A stretch of DNA of 64,000 bases from B4-G1 sp964393895 (GTDB taxonomy: Bacteria; Chloroflexota; Anaerolineae; B4-G1). Below the pieces are notes generated by a model, which worked only from the letters and a program-made list of their open reading frames with translations, had not been told where the DNA came from and searched no databases. Shown here in pieces: positions 26,217-34,394 of the stretch (within the stretch, counting starts at the first letter, position 1; every line of letters begins with the position of its first letter). Position numbers and translations under genes: made by a program. The DNA lies in contig CAYMWP010000005.1 in the NCBI GenBank assembly GCA_964393895.1, positions 1-64,000 of the forward strand, read 5' to 3'.

Positions 26217-28469
26217 ATGCCACTTTCAAGCGGACAGATGATAGAGCACCGCTACCGCATCGCCAAACTGCTGGGGCAAGGGGGAATGGGGGCCGTCTAC
26301 CGCGCCTGGGACACGCGCCTGAATCGTCCCGTCGCACTCAAAGAGATGATCCCCCAGATCGGCCTCGACGCCGCCATGCTGGCCCAATTGCGCCAACAAT
26401 TCGAGCAAGAGGCACAAGTGCTGGCCACGTTCACCCACCCCAGCCTGGTGCGCGTCACCGACTACTTTTCCTGGGAGAACAACGAGTATCTGGTGATGGA
26501 CTTTGTCGAGGGGGAGAGCCTGGCCGAACGGATCGAGCGGGAAGGGGCGCAAACGGAGGCGCAGACGCTGGCGTGGGCCGAGCAACTACTGGACGCGCTG
26601 GCCTATTGTCACCGGCAAGGCGTACTCCACCGCGACATCAAGCCGCTGAACATCATCGTCACGCCGGAGGGACGAGCCGTACTGGTGGACTTTGGCCTGG
26701 TCAAGTTGTGGGATCCCAGCGACCCGCAGACGCGGACGGTGATGCGTGGAGCAGGAACGCCAGAGTACGCCCCGCCGGAGCAATACGACATAGGGGCGGG
26801 CCACACCGACCCCCGCTCAGATATCTACAGCATGGGGGCCACCCTCTACCACGCCCTCACCGGCCAAATGCCCCCCACGGCCACGCAGCGTATGGCCAGC
26901 CCAGCCTCCTTCGCACCGCCGCGCCGCATCAACGCCACCGTCAGCCCGGCCACCGAAGCGGTCGTGCTCAAATCGTTAGAGATGGCGATGGAGAACCGCT
27001 ACCAGAGCGCGGAGGAGATGGCTCAAGCGTTGGGCGTCTTGGAGCAAGTCACCCGCGTCGTGCCGCGCCGCGAGCGTGTCGCGCCGGAGCGCGCGCAAAC
27101 GCCACCCGCGTTCGAACCGGAACCCCCTGTCAAGCGCAAGCGAGGGTTCCTGGTGGGAGGCGTAGGGTTGACAGTCGCCGGCCTGCTGTGCCTGGCGCTG
27201 GCAGTGGGCGCCGCCTTGCTAGGACTGTACTTGCTGGGCAGCGACAAAGCGACACCTCTCCCCCCCACTCCCACCTTCGAGCCTCCCGCCACACCACGTC
27301 AGCCCACCGCCGCTCCGCTCCTCACGCCCACACCCCGCCCCATCAACACCCCCGCGCCGGTGGACGTAGGCAACATCTTGTTCCAGGACGACTTTAGTGA
27401 TCCCGGCTCCGGCTGGGAGATAGAGGAGTACGAGAGCGGCAACATAGGCTACAAGGACGGCGTCTACTTTGTGCGAGCTGAGAACGACGAATATTACTAC
27501 TTTGGCATGGCCGGTCGCTCCTTCACCGACGCGGTCATCGAAGTGGACGCCACCCAGGTCTTGGGCCCAGCGAATGACAACAACCACTATGGAGTGGCCT
27601 GTCGCATCCAGCCCGACAACCACGGCTACTTTTTCCGTATCAGCGGAAGCGGCCACTATTCCATCCTCAAAGAGATGGGAGAGGAGGACGTGTGGCTGGT
27701 AGATTGGACCCAGTCCACCGCCATTCACCAGGGAAATGAAACGAATCACATCCGGGCCATCTGCGACGGATCCCGCCTGGCGTTGTTCGTCAATGGCGAG
27801 TTGCTGGCAGAGGTGGAGGACGGCGATTTCAGCACAGGAGACATCGGCCTGACAGCGGGCACATTTGAGGACGAGCCAACGGAAATACACTACGACGACC
27901 TGCTCGTTCAGTCACCGCTGGAACTCTTGTTCCAGGACGATTTCAGTGACTCTGGCAGCGGTTGGGAGATAGGAGACTATGATACCGGAGACGTGGGCTA
28001 TACCGACGGGGTCTACTTTGTCACCTCCACCGAGAAAGAGCAAATGATGTGGGGACTGGCCAACCGCTCCTTCTACGATACCATCGTCGAGGTAGACGCC
28101 ACCCAGATCTCGGCCCCGGACAACGATAACAACGCCTATGGAGTCATGTGCCGCATCCAATCGAACAACGATGGCTACCTCCTGCGCGTCAGCGGGGACG
28201 GCTATTATGCCATCCATGCGATCGTAGAGGGTGAGTTCGAGTCACTGGTAGAATGGGCCTCGTCCGACGCAATCCACCTGGGGAACGCGACCAACCACAT
28301 CCGCGCCGTCTGCGATGGGACCAGCCTGGCTCTGATTGTCAACGGAGAATTACTGGCAGAGGTGGAAGACTACACTTTCAGCGAGGGAGACATCGCCTTA
28401 ACTGCGACCACCTTCGAGGATGAGCCAACAGAGGTGCACTTTGACGACCTGCTAGTATCCGCACCCTGA
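26217..28469 (+). CDS. Hanks-type Ser/Thr kinase with two LamG-like extracellular repeats
   Basis: A 750-aa kinase of the HRD subclass: GQGGMG, VALKEM, HRDIKPLN, DFGLVKLWDPSDP and GTPEYAPPEQY within residues ~12-285. A membrane helix at ~312-342 is followed by a Pro/Thr spacer. The outside part is two homologous ~180-residue beta-sandwich repeats (FQDDFSDPGSGWEI and FQDDFSDSGSGWEI), each with a Y-V-CRIQ core and a FVNGELLAEVED type strand. This resembles concanavalin/LamG-like glycan-binding domains. ATG 26217 follows GAGGAGAAAG. The repeats suggest binding of a polysaccharide or wall ligand. Confidence 0.88.
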   Translation: MPLSSGQMIEHRYRIAKLLGQGGMGAVYRAWDTRLNRPVALKEMIPQIGLDAAMLAQLRQQFEQEAQVLATFTHPSLVRVTDYFSWENNEYLVMDFVEGESLAERIEREGAQTEAQTLAWAEQLLDALAYCHRQGVLHRDIKPLNIIVTPEGRAVLVDFGLVKLWDPSDPQTRTVMRGAGTPEYAPPEQYDIGAGHTDPRSDIYSMGATLYHALTGQMPPTATQRMASPASFAPPRRINATVSPATEAVVLKSLEMAMENRYQSAEEMAQALGVLEQVTRVVPRRERVAPERAQTPPAFEPEPPVKRKRGFLVGGVGLTVAGLLCLALAVGAALLGLYLLGSDKATPLPPTPTFEPPATPRQPTAAPLLTPTPRPINTPAPVDVGNILFQDDFSDPGSGWEIEEYESGNIGYKDGVYFVRAENDEYYYFGMAGRSFTDAVIEVDATQVLGPANDNNHYGVACRIQPDNHGYFFRISGSGHYSILKEMGEEDVWLVDWTQSTAIHQGNETNHIRAICDGSRLALFVNGELLAEVEDGDFSTGDIGLTAGTFEDEPTEIHYDDLLVQSPLELLFQDDFSDSGSGWEIGDYDTGDVGYTDGVYFVTSTEKEQMMWGLANRSFYDTIVEVDATQISAPDNDNNAYGVMCRIQSNNDGYLLRVSGDGYYAIHAIVEGEFESLVEWASSDAIHLGNATNHIRAVCDGTSLALIVNGELLAEVEDYTFSEGDIALTATTFEDEPTEVHFDDLLVSAP

Positions 28470-28474
28470 CGGAA

Positions 28475-28507
28475 AGGTGCGACGCACTTCAGCAGTGCGT
28501 CGCACCT
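28475..28507. repeat. 33-bp palindrome (GGTGCGACGCACT family)
   Basis: Perfect 14-bp arms AGGTGCGACGCACT and complement around TCAGC, starting 5 nt after the kinase stop codon. Degenerate relatives are at 43999-44028 and 46462-46499, also next to kinase genes. There is no T-tract, so it is not a classic terminator. Confidence 0.75.
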
Positions 28508-28576
28508 CCTACCCTGTGACCCGAGCAGTTACTTTTGATTTAATTTATCTGCGTGAATCTGCGTCCTAATAGGGAG

Positions 28577-28641
28577 GTAAGCGTTCAGGTGGGCAACTGG
28601 AATGAGTCAAAAACAGCTTACATACCCGTCTGAACGCTTAC
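28577..28641. repeat. 65-bp inverted repeat upstream of the PP2C gene
   Basis: GTAAGCGTTCA (28577-28587) pairs with TGAACGCTTAC (28631-28641); a further GGTGGG/CCCGTC stretch pairs partly, giving a ~17-bp stem with two mismatches. It ends 16 nt before ATG 28658 and would lie in the leader of the pseudokinase-PP2C gene. Confidence 0.6.
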
Positions 28642-28657
28642 ATAGGGAGATATTGCG

Positions 28658-30406
28658 ATGATTACTTGCATAAAGTGTGGCGCACAGAATCGGCGAGAGG
28701 CCAAGTTCTGCTCCTCCTGCGGTGCCGACCTCTCACCACTGGCCGCAGCAGCACCCGCGCAACCGGCCAAGCCCCCGCAAAAGACCCGCCCACTGCCCTC
28801 CGAGCCTCCGACTGCTCAGCCCATCGGCCGGTTGCCGCCGCTCCAACCGGGCAGCATCCTCACCCATCCCCAGGATCCACGTCAAAGGTACAGCATCGTG
28901 GCGGCGCGCGAGCTGGCCCGCTCCACCTACTACGACGCACTCGACCTCACCTGCCCCTCCTGCGGGTCGCCGCAGCCACATGCGCCCGCCGACGGACTAT
29001 GTCGAGGCTGTCAAACCACCCTGCAGCCCGTCCTGATCCACGAGCGACGCGCGCGCCCGAACAAACACCTTGCCGAGACCGATATAGAACAGTTGATCAA
29101 CTTGAGCGTGGGACACCCCAACATCCTGCCCCACCGGGCCATCGTCCAATACCAGGAGAGCGTCTACACCGTGGTGGAGCACCCCGGTCGCTGGGGCGTG
29201 TTGGTGCGCGGGCGACGGCAACGGTCGCCTGACGAGGCGCTCGCCGGGGCGGCCCAGGTCGGCCAAGCGCTGGCCTACCTACACGAGCGCGACTTTGCCC
29301 ATCTCGAGGTCGGCGGCGCCAGCATCGAAAGCCTCGTCGTCACCGGCGGCGAGAGAAGTATCAAGCTGGCCGACTTGAGCACCTGCGCCCGCCTGCAACC
29401 AGGTGACGTATTGCGGGCGCAGATCAACAGCAACGTCGCTTTCCTGGCCTCTCTGCTCTTCTACCTGGTCACCGGCGAGGAACTGCAACGCGCGGGCATC
29501 GAACTCGCTCCGCCTCCGCTACGCATCTTTATTGAGCGGGCAATGCAGGGCCAGTACGCCTCGGTGCAGGATATGCTGACCGACTTTGCTCTAATGCCGT
29601 CCGCTCCGCCTCCGGCGCGCCCCCTCAAACCCTCCCACGGCCAGGCGACCCATCCCGGCCGGAAACACCCCCGCAACGAGGACGCAGTCATCACCTTTAC
29701 CTTCGACAAGGAACAGGATGGGCGCGCGGTGCCCGTTGGATTCTATCTGGTGGCCGACGGAATGGGGGGGCACGACGCAGGAGACGTAGCCAGCCGCACC
29801 GTCAACAAGATCGTGACCGACTGGATCATAAAGACCAAAGTCCTGCCCGACCTGCAAAAGACGACGCGCAAACTGGCGACCAAGGACGTGCCCGGCGAAC
29901 TGCTGGCCCAGGCGATCCAACAAGCCAACGGCGCTCTCGTGAGCCGCGCCCAGGCGGAGGGCAGCGACCTCGGGTCCACCGTGACGGCGGCGCTGATCAT
30001 CGGGAACGTGGCAACCATCGCCAGCGTTGGCGACAGCCGCACCTATCTGCTGCGCGAGGGGCGGCTGGAGCAGATCACGCAGGATCACTCATTGGTGGCC
30101 CGGCTGGTGGACGCCGGAGTCATCGGGCCGGAGGATGTGCGCGGCCACCCCCAGCGCAACCAGATCTATCGCTGTATGGGCCACAACCCGGACGTAGAAG
30201 TGGACACTTTTACGCGGCAACTGCGAGCCGGCGACGCGCTCTTGCTGTGCTCGGACGGACTGTGGGAGATGGTGCTCGACGACGAGATCCAACGCATCGT
30301 CGAGAGCGCCCGCAGCCCGCAGAAGGCGTGCGACGCGCTGATAGAGGCCGCCAACCGCGCCGGCGGCGAGGATAACATCGGCGTGATCGTGGTGGAGATG
30401 GAGTAG
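28658..30406 (+). CDS. zinc ribbon-pseudokinase-PP2C phosphatase fusion
   Basis: A 582-aa soluble protein and the only phosphatase in the kinase island. It has an N-terminal zinc ribbon (C4, C7, C18, C21). A kinase-shaped region (~73-310) lacks catalytic residues: the position of the catalytic loop reads FAHLEVGGAS instead of HRDxKPxN, and DFG is replaced by ADLST. A second four-cysteine insert (CPSC...CRGC) interrupts its N-lobe. The C-terminal ~245 residues are a complete PP2C (PPM) domain: RNEDA, VADGMGGHDAG, SVGDSRTYL, DHSLV, LCSDGLWE and GGEDNIGVIVV supply the metal-binding aspartates. Likely role: Mn2+/Mg2+-dependent removal of phosphate from the cluster's kinases or FHA ligands, with the pseudokinase as targeting domain. 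Confidence 0.88.
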   Translation: MITCIKCGAQNRREAKFCSSCGADLSPLAAAAPAQPAKPPQKTRPLPSEPPTAQPIGRLPPLQPGSILTHPQDPRQRYSIVAARELARSTYYDALDLTCPSCGSPQPHAPADGLCRGCQTTLQPVLIHERRARPNKHLAETDIEQLINLSVGHPNILPHRAIVQYQESVYTVVEHPGRWGVLVRGRRQRSPDEALAGAAQVGQALAYLHERDFAHLEVGGASIESLVVTGGERSIKLADLSTCARLQPGDVLRAQINSNVAFLASLLFYLVTGEELQRAGIELAPPPLRIFIERAMQGQYASVQDMLTDFALMPSAPPPARPLKPSHGQATHPGRKHPRNEDAVITFTFDKEQDGRAVPVGFYLVADGMGGHDAGDVASRTVNKIVTDWIIKTKVLPDLQKTTRKLATKDVPGELLAQAIQQANGALVSRAQAEGSDLGSTVTAALIIGNVATIASVGDSRTYLLREGRLEQITQDHSLVARLVDAGVIGPEDVRGHPQRNQIYRCMGHNPDVEVDTFTRQLRAGDALLLCSDGLWEMVLDDEIQRIVESARSPQKACDALIEAANRAGGEDNIGVIVVEME

Positions 30407-30473
30407 CGACCAGATGTTGAACCCAGACACCAACTGGTGCGGAGACTGAACCTGAATACGAAGGAACGAATCT

Positions 30474-32405
30474 ATGACTCTCACGACCGGTCAAATCATC
30501 CACAACCGCTACCGCGTCGCTGCCCTGCTGGGGCAAGGGGGAATGGGCGCCGTCTACCGCGCCTGGGATACCAACCTGGACATCCCTGTGGCGCTCAAAG
30601 AGATGACCCCCGCTCCCCAGGCCGACTCGCGCACGCTCGCCCAACTGCGCCAGCAGTTCAAGCGCGAGGCCCAGGTGGTAGCCGGCCTCGATCACCCCAA
30701 CCTGGTGCGTGTGACCGATTACTTTTCCTGGGGTGAATCCGAGTGCCTGGTGATGAACTTTGTCGAGGGGGAGAGCCTGGCGGAGCGCATCCAGCGCGAG
30801 GGAGCACTGCCGGAAACCCAGGTACTGGAATGGGCGCGCCAACTGCTCGACGCGCTGGCCCATTGTCACGCCCGAGGCGTGATTCACCGCGACATCAAGC
30901 CGCTGAACGTGATCATCACCCCGGAAAACAAACCGGTGCTGGTGGATTTTGGACTGGTGAAATTGTGGGATCCGCGAGACCCCGGCACCCAGACAGTGGT
31001 CCGGGCGATGGGCACACCGGAGTACGCGCCGCCCGAACAATACAGCGCCACCTCCGAGCACACCGACCCCCGCTCCGACCTCTACAGCCTGGGCGCGACG
31101 CTCTACCACGCCCTCACCGGCCAGTCCCCCATGTCCGCCACCGACCGCATGGCACTGCCTGAGCAATTCGCGCCGCCCCGCGCACTGGCTCCGCACGTAA
31201 GCCCACAGACAGAGACAGCGGTACTCAAGGCGCTAGAGTTGCCGATCACGCAACGCTTCTCCACGGCCCAGGAGATGTCCCAATGGCTGCACGGCGGCGC
31301 GCCGGCAGCCATTGCCAAACGCACTTCTCCCGTCCCCACGGGAAAGCGCACCAGACTGCCGGCCTGGGCGTGGGGACTGGGCGGCGTCGCGCTGCTGGCG
31401 CTGATCGCCGGTTGCGTGATTGGGGCCGGCTTTGTCTGGCCCGCAATCCGTGATAACAAACAGTCTGACGCGCCGCGCACCCCAACCGCCGCGCGAGTTA
31501 CTCCAACGCAAGAAGCAACGCTCGCGCCCCAGATCGTCGTCGTCACCTCGACCCCTGCCACGCCGCCGACGCAAGCGCCACCCACGGCCACGGCGCTTCC
31601 TCCCACACCGGCGTTGGCCTCGATAGTCTTCGATTCATACCGCGACGACAACTGGGAGGTCTACATAGTGAATGAGAACGGCTCTAACCCCCTCAACTTG
31701 ACCAACCATCCGGCCGGCGACGGGGATCCGGCCTGGTCACTCGACGGGCAACGAATCGCCTTCGACAGTGACCGCGACGATAATTGGGAGATCTATGTGA
31801 TGAACACGGATGGCTCGGGAGTCGCCAGGTTGACCCACGACCCGGCCGACGACGATTCCCCGGCCTGGTCGCCCGACGGTTCGCAGATCGCGTTCAAATC
31901 AAATCGCGACGGCAACTGGGAGATCTATGCGATCAACCTGAGCGACCTGAGCGCCACGAACCTGACCAACCATCCGGCCGACGATCGGCTGCCGGCCTGG
32001 TCGCCTGACGGCCAGCGCATCGCCTTTGTCTCAGACCGAACAGGTGAATGGGATCTCTGGATCATGAACGCCGACGGCTCTGATCCGGTTAATCTAACCA
32101 ACTACCCAGCCCAGGACTCTTTTCCCGCCTGGTCTCCCGATGGCCGGCGCATCGCTTTCCACTCTTACCGAGACGGTAATGCCGAGCTCTACGTGATGAA
32201 CAGCGACGGCGCCAACCCGATGAGATTGACCAATAATCCAGCCGACGACTGGGCACCCTCCTGGTCATCCGATGGTCTGCGGCTGGCCTTTACTTCCGAC
32301 CGCGATGGCGACAACGAAATCTATGTCATGAACACAGATGGAAGCAACATGGTGCAGGTGACACACAACAGAGCCAGTGACACGTGGCCTGTCTGGTCAC
32401 CATAA
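30474..32405 (+). CDS. Hanks-type Ser/Thr kinase with six-bladed TolB-like propeller
   Basis: A 643-aa kinase of the HRD subclass (GQGGMG, VALKEM, HRDIKPLN, DFGLVKLWDP, GTPEYAPPEQY; residues ~12-280). One membrane helix lies at ~300-325, then a Thr/Pro spacer. The external ~260 residues contain six regular repeats with the TolB/WD40-like consensus PAWSPDG..IAF.SDRDG..EIYVMN.DGS, enough for a complete propeller. The final blade ends exactly at the C-terminus (WPVWSP). ATG 30474 has AAGGA at good spacing. The propeller probably binds a protein or glycan ligand outside the membrane. Confidence 0.9.
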   Translation: MTLTTGQIIHNRYRVAALLGQGGMGAVYRAWDTNLDIPVALKEMTPAPQADSRTLAQLRQQFKREAQVVAGLDHPNLVRVTDYFSWGESECLVMNFVEGESLAERIQREGALPETQVLEWARQLLDALAHCHARGVIHRDIKPLNVIITPENKPVLVDFGLVKLWDPRDPGTQTVVRAMGTPEYAPPEQYSATSEHTDPRSDLYSLGATLYHALTGQSPMSATDRMALPEQFAPPRALAPHVSPQTETAVLKALELPITQRFSTAQEMSQWLHGGAPAAIAKRTSPVPTGKRTRLPAWAWGLGGVALLALIAGCVIGAGFVWPAIRDNKQSDAPRTPTAARVTPTQEATLAPQIVVVTSTPATPPTQAPPTATALPPTPALASIVFDSYRDDNWEVYIVNENGSNPLNLTNHPAGDGDPAWSLDGQRIAFDSDRDDNWEIYVMNTDGSGVARLTHDPADDDSPAWSPDGSQIAFKSNRDGNWEIYAINLSDLSATNLTNHPADDRLPAWSPDGQRIAFVSDRTGEWDLWIMNADGSDPVNLTNYPAQDSFPAWSPDGRRIAFHSYRDGNAELYVMNSDGANPMRLTNNPADDWAPSWSSDGLRLAFTSDRDGDNEIYVMNTDGSNMVQVTHNRASDTWPVWSP

Positions 32406-32422
32406 CCGCTAGGAGTATTGGT

Positions 32423-34363
32423 ATGCTAACATCAAACACACTGCTCCAAGATCGCTACCGCGTCCTGCGCCACATCGGCGGCGGGGGGATGGGACTGGTC
32501 TACCTGGCGGAGGATAACCGCCTGCCGGGACGGCGCTGCGCTGTCAAAGAGATGTCCCCAGATCAACTGCCCCCAGATGACCGTACCTGGGCCACCAACG
32601 CCTTCCGCCAAGAAGCCCAAATGCTGGCCCGGCTCGACCATCCCGGCCTCACCTCTGTCACCGACTTTTTCCCCGAAGGAAACGACCTGTACTTGGTGAT
32701 GGATTACGTGCGCGGGCAGACGTTGGAAGACATATTACGAGACTCGCCCAACGAGCGGCTGCCCCAGGGGCAAGTGCTCAACGTCGTGCGCCAACTGTGC
32801 GACGTGCTCGAGTACCTGCACGGGCAGAACCCACCCGTCATCTTTCGCGATCTCAAGCCCTCCAACGTGATGCTGACGCCGGAGGGACAGGTCAAGCTGA
32901 TTGACTTTGGCATAGCGCGCCTCTTCAAACCGACCCAATCGCAGGACACGGTGACGCTAGGCACGCCGGGATACGCCGCGCCGGAACAGTGGGGCACCGC
33001 CGGCCAGAGTGACGCCCGCTCAGACATCTACGGGCTGGGCGTACTGCTGCTGCGCCTGTCCACCGGTTACGACCCGACGCCCAACCCGTTCCCGTTGCCG
33101 CAACCGCGCGCCGTGATGCCCGAAATCTCACCCAAGATCGAATACCTGATCCTCCGCGCCACGCCCACAGAGCCCGGCGCGCGCTACCAGAGCGTGGCCG
33201 AGTTCCGGCGCGATGTGAATACGCCATCGGAACAGCTAAAACCCCAGGAAAAGACAAAGCTGCTCGCATCGGCCGGGTCTCCGCCGGCCCCGCCCCCCGC
33301 TCCCGCCGCCTACCCCACTCCCTATCCATCGCAGGCCACGCCCTACCCCCGGCCCACCCCTGCACCCAAGCGCACCGGCCTGTGGATCGGGGTAGGGATC
33401 GGCGGGGTACTGTTGATCGGGTTGTGCGCCGCCGCGCTGGGCGGGGCGCTGGCGCTGCCGGCCATCTTTGGCACTCCGACAACCCACCCGCCGACAGTCG
33501 AGCAGCTCACCGAGCCTCCACCACCCACCACTGCGCCCACCAGCCTGCCGCCTACGACACCACCACAATCACCCGTCCCCCCACCCTCCGCGCCGCCGCC
33601 CACCATCCCGCCGACCGGCGAGCCGACCGTGGACATATCACTGCACTGGGACGACATCGGGCAATCGGTCCAGGGACGCGACCTCGAGGTGGCCACCATC
33701 GGTGACAGGAGCGGGGCCGCCGTCGTCGTCGTGGGCAGCATCCAGGGCGACCAGCCCAACACGCGCGATCTGATAAGCTACCTGATAGAGGATTTCAACC
33801 GCGACCGGAACCGCATCCCGGCCGGCGTCGCCTTCCACTTTATCCCCACCATCAACCCCGACGGCAACGCCGCCGGCACGCGCCGCAACGCCCACAACGT
33901 GGACCTGAATCGCAACTGGGATACCTTCGACTGGACCGCCAACCCGGATCAGCCAGGAGGGGTCGTGACGGGCGCCGGCGGCTCGCGCCCCCACTCGGAA
34001 CCGGAGACACAGAGCCTGGCCGCCTATTTGCTCGCCCTCCAGCGCCAGAACCCCAATCTGCGACTGGTGCTCTGGCACTCTAGCCAGCGGATCACCAGCA
34101 GCGGCCATGTCTACCCCGGCTACACGTCCAGCGGCCTCGATAGCGCCGCGCTCGACCTGGCCTGGCGCTACGCCGACGAGACCGGTTACGCCGTCAAAGA
34201 GGACTGGGCCCCCTACGAGACGACGGGCGAGCTGATCATCTGGTGCGCCGAAGAAGGGGTCGAGGCCATTGATATTGTCATCCCGGCGTCGAGCTCAGGC
34301 TCCAACAGCAGCCTGCGCAACCTGACGATGGAGGCGCTGCTGGAGATGGCGCGGTTTCCCTAG
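32423..34363 (+). CDS. Hanks-type Ser/Thr kinase fused to a degenerate M14 peptidase domain
   Basis: A 646-aa kinase: GGGGMG, CAVKEM, FRDLKPSNVM, DFGIARLF and GTPGYAAPEQW within ~12-275. A membrane helix lies at ~320-345, followed by a long Pro/Thr linker. The outer domain (~407-646) aligns with M14 zinc carboxypeptidases, including PTINPDGNAAGTR, DLNRNWDTF and LWHSSQ. However, the metal-binding HxxE motif reads QGDQ in GSIQGDQPNT, and the catalytic Glu region reads IDIVIPAS. The next gene has GSIHGDEPNT and ADVELPSH at these places. The outer domain has therefore probably lost catalysis and become a binding sensor, perhaps for muropeptides. ATG 32423 follows TAGGAG. Confidence 0.86.
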   Translation: MLTSNTLLQDRYRVLRHIGGGGMGLVYLAEDNRLPGRRCAVKEMSPDQLPPDDRTWATNAFRQEAQMLARLDHPGLTSVTDFFPEGNDLYLVMDYVRGQTLEDILRDSPNERLPQGQVLNVVRQLCDVLEYLHGQNPPVIFRDLKPSNVMLTPEGQVKLIDFGIARLFKPTQSQDTVTLGTPGYAAPEQWGTAGQSDARSDIYGLGVLLLRLSTGYDPTPNPFPLPQPRAVMPEISPKIEYLILRATPTEPGARYQSVAEFRRDVNTPSEQLKPQEKTKLLASAGSPPAPPPAPAAYPTPYPSQATPYPRPTPAPKRTGLWIGVGIGGVLLIGLCAAALGGALALPAIFGTPTTHPPTVEQLTEPPPPTTAPTSLPPTTPPQSPVPPPSAPPPTIPPTGEPTVDISLHWDDIGQSVQGRDLEVATIGDRSGAAVVVVGSIQGDQPNTRDLISYLIEDFNRDRNRIPAGVAFHFIPTINPDGNAAGTRRNAHNVDLNRNWDTFDWTANPDQPGGVVTGAGGSRPHSEPETQSLAAYLLALQRQNPNLRLVLWHSSQRITSSGHVYPGYTSSGLDSAALDLAWRYADETGYAVKEDWAPYETTGELIIWCAEEGVEAIDIVIPASSSGSNSSLRNLTMEALLEMARFP

Positions 34364-34394
34364 TCGCGCATTGTAATGAGGAGGTAAACGTATC

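Noticed and set aside
28475..28507. Hairpin as a rho-independent terminator
   Set aside because: No T-rich tract follows and related copies occur in leaders, so it fits a dispersed repeat better.
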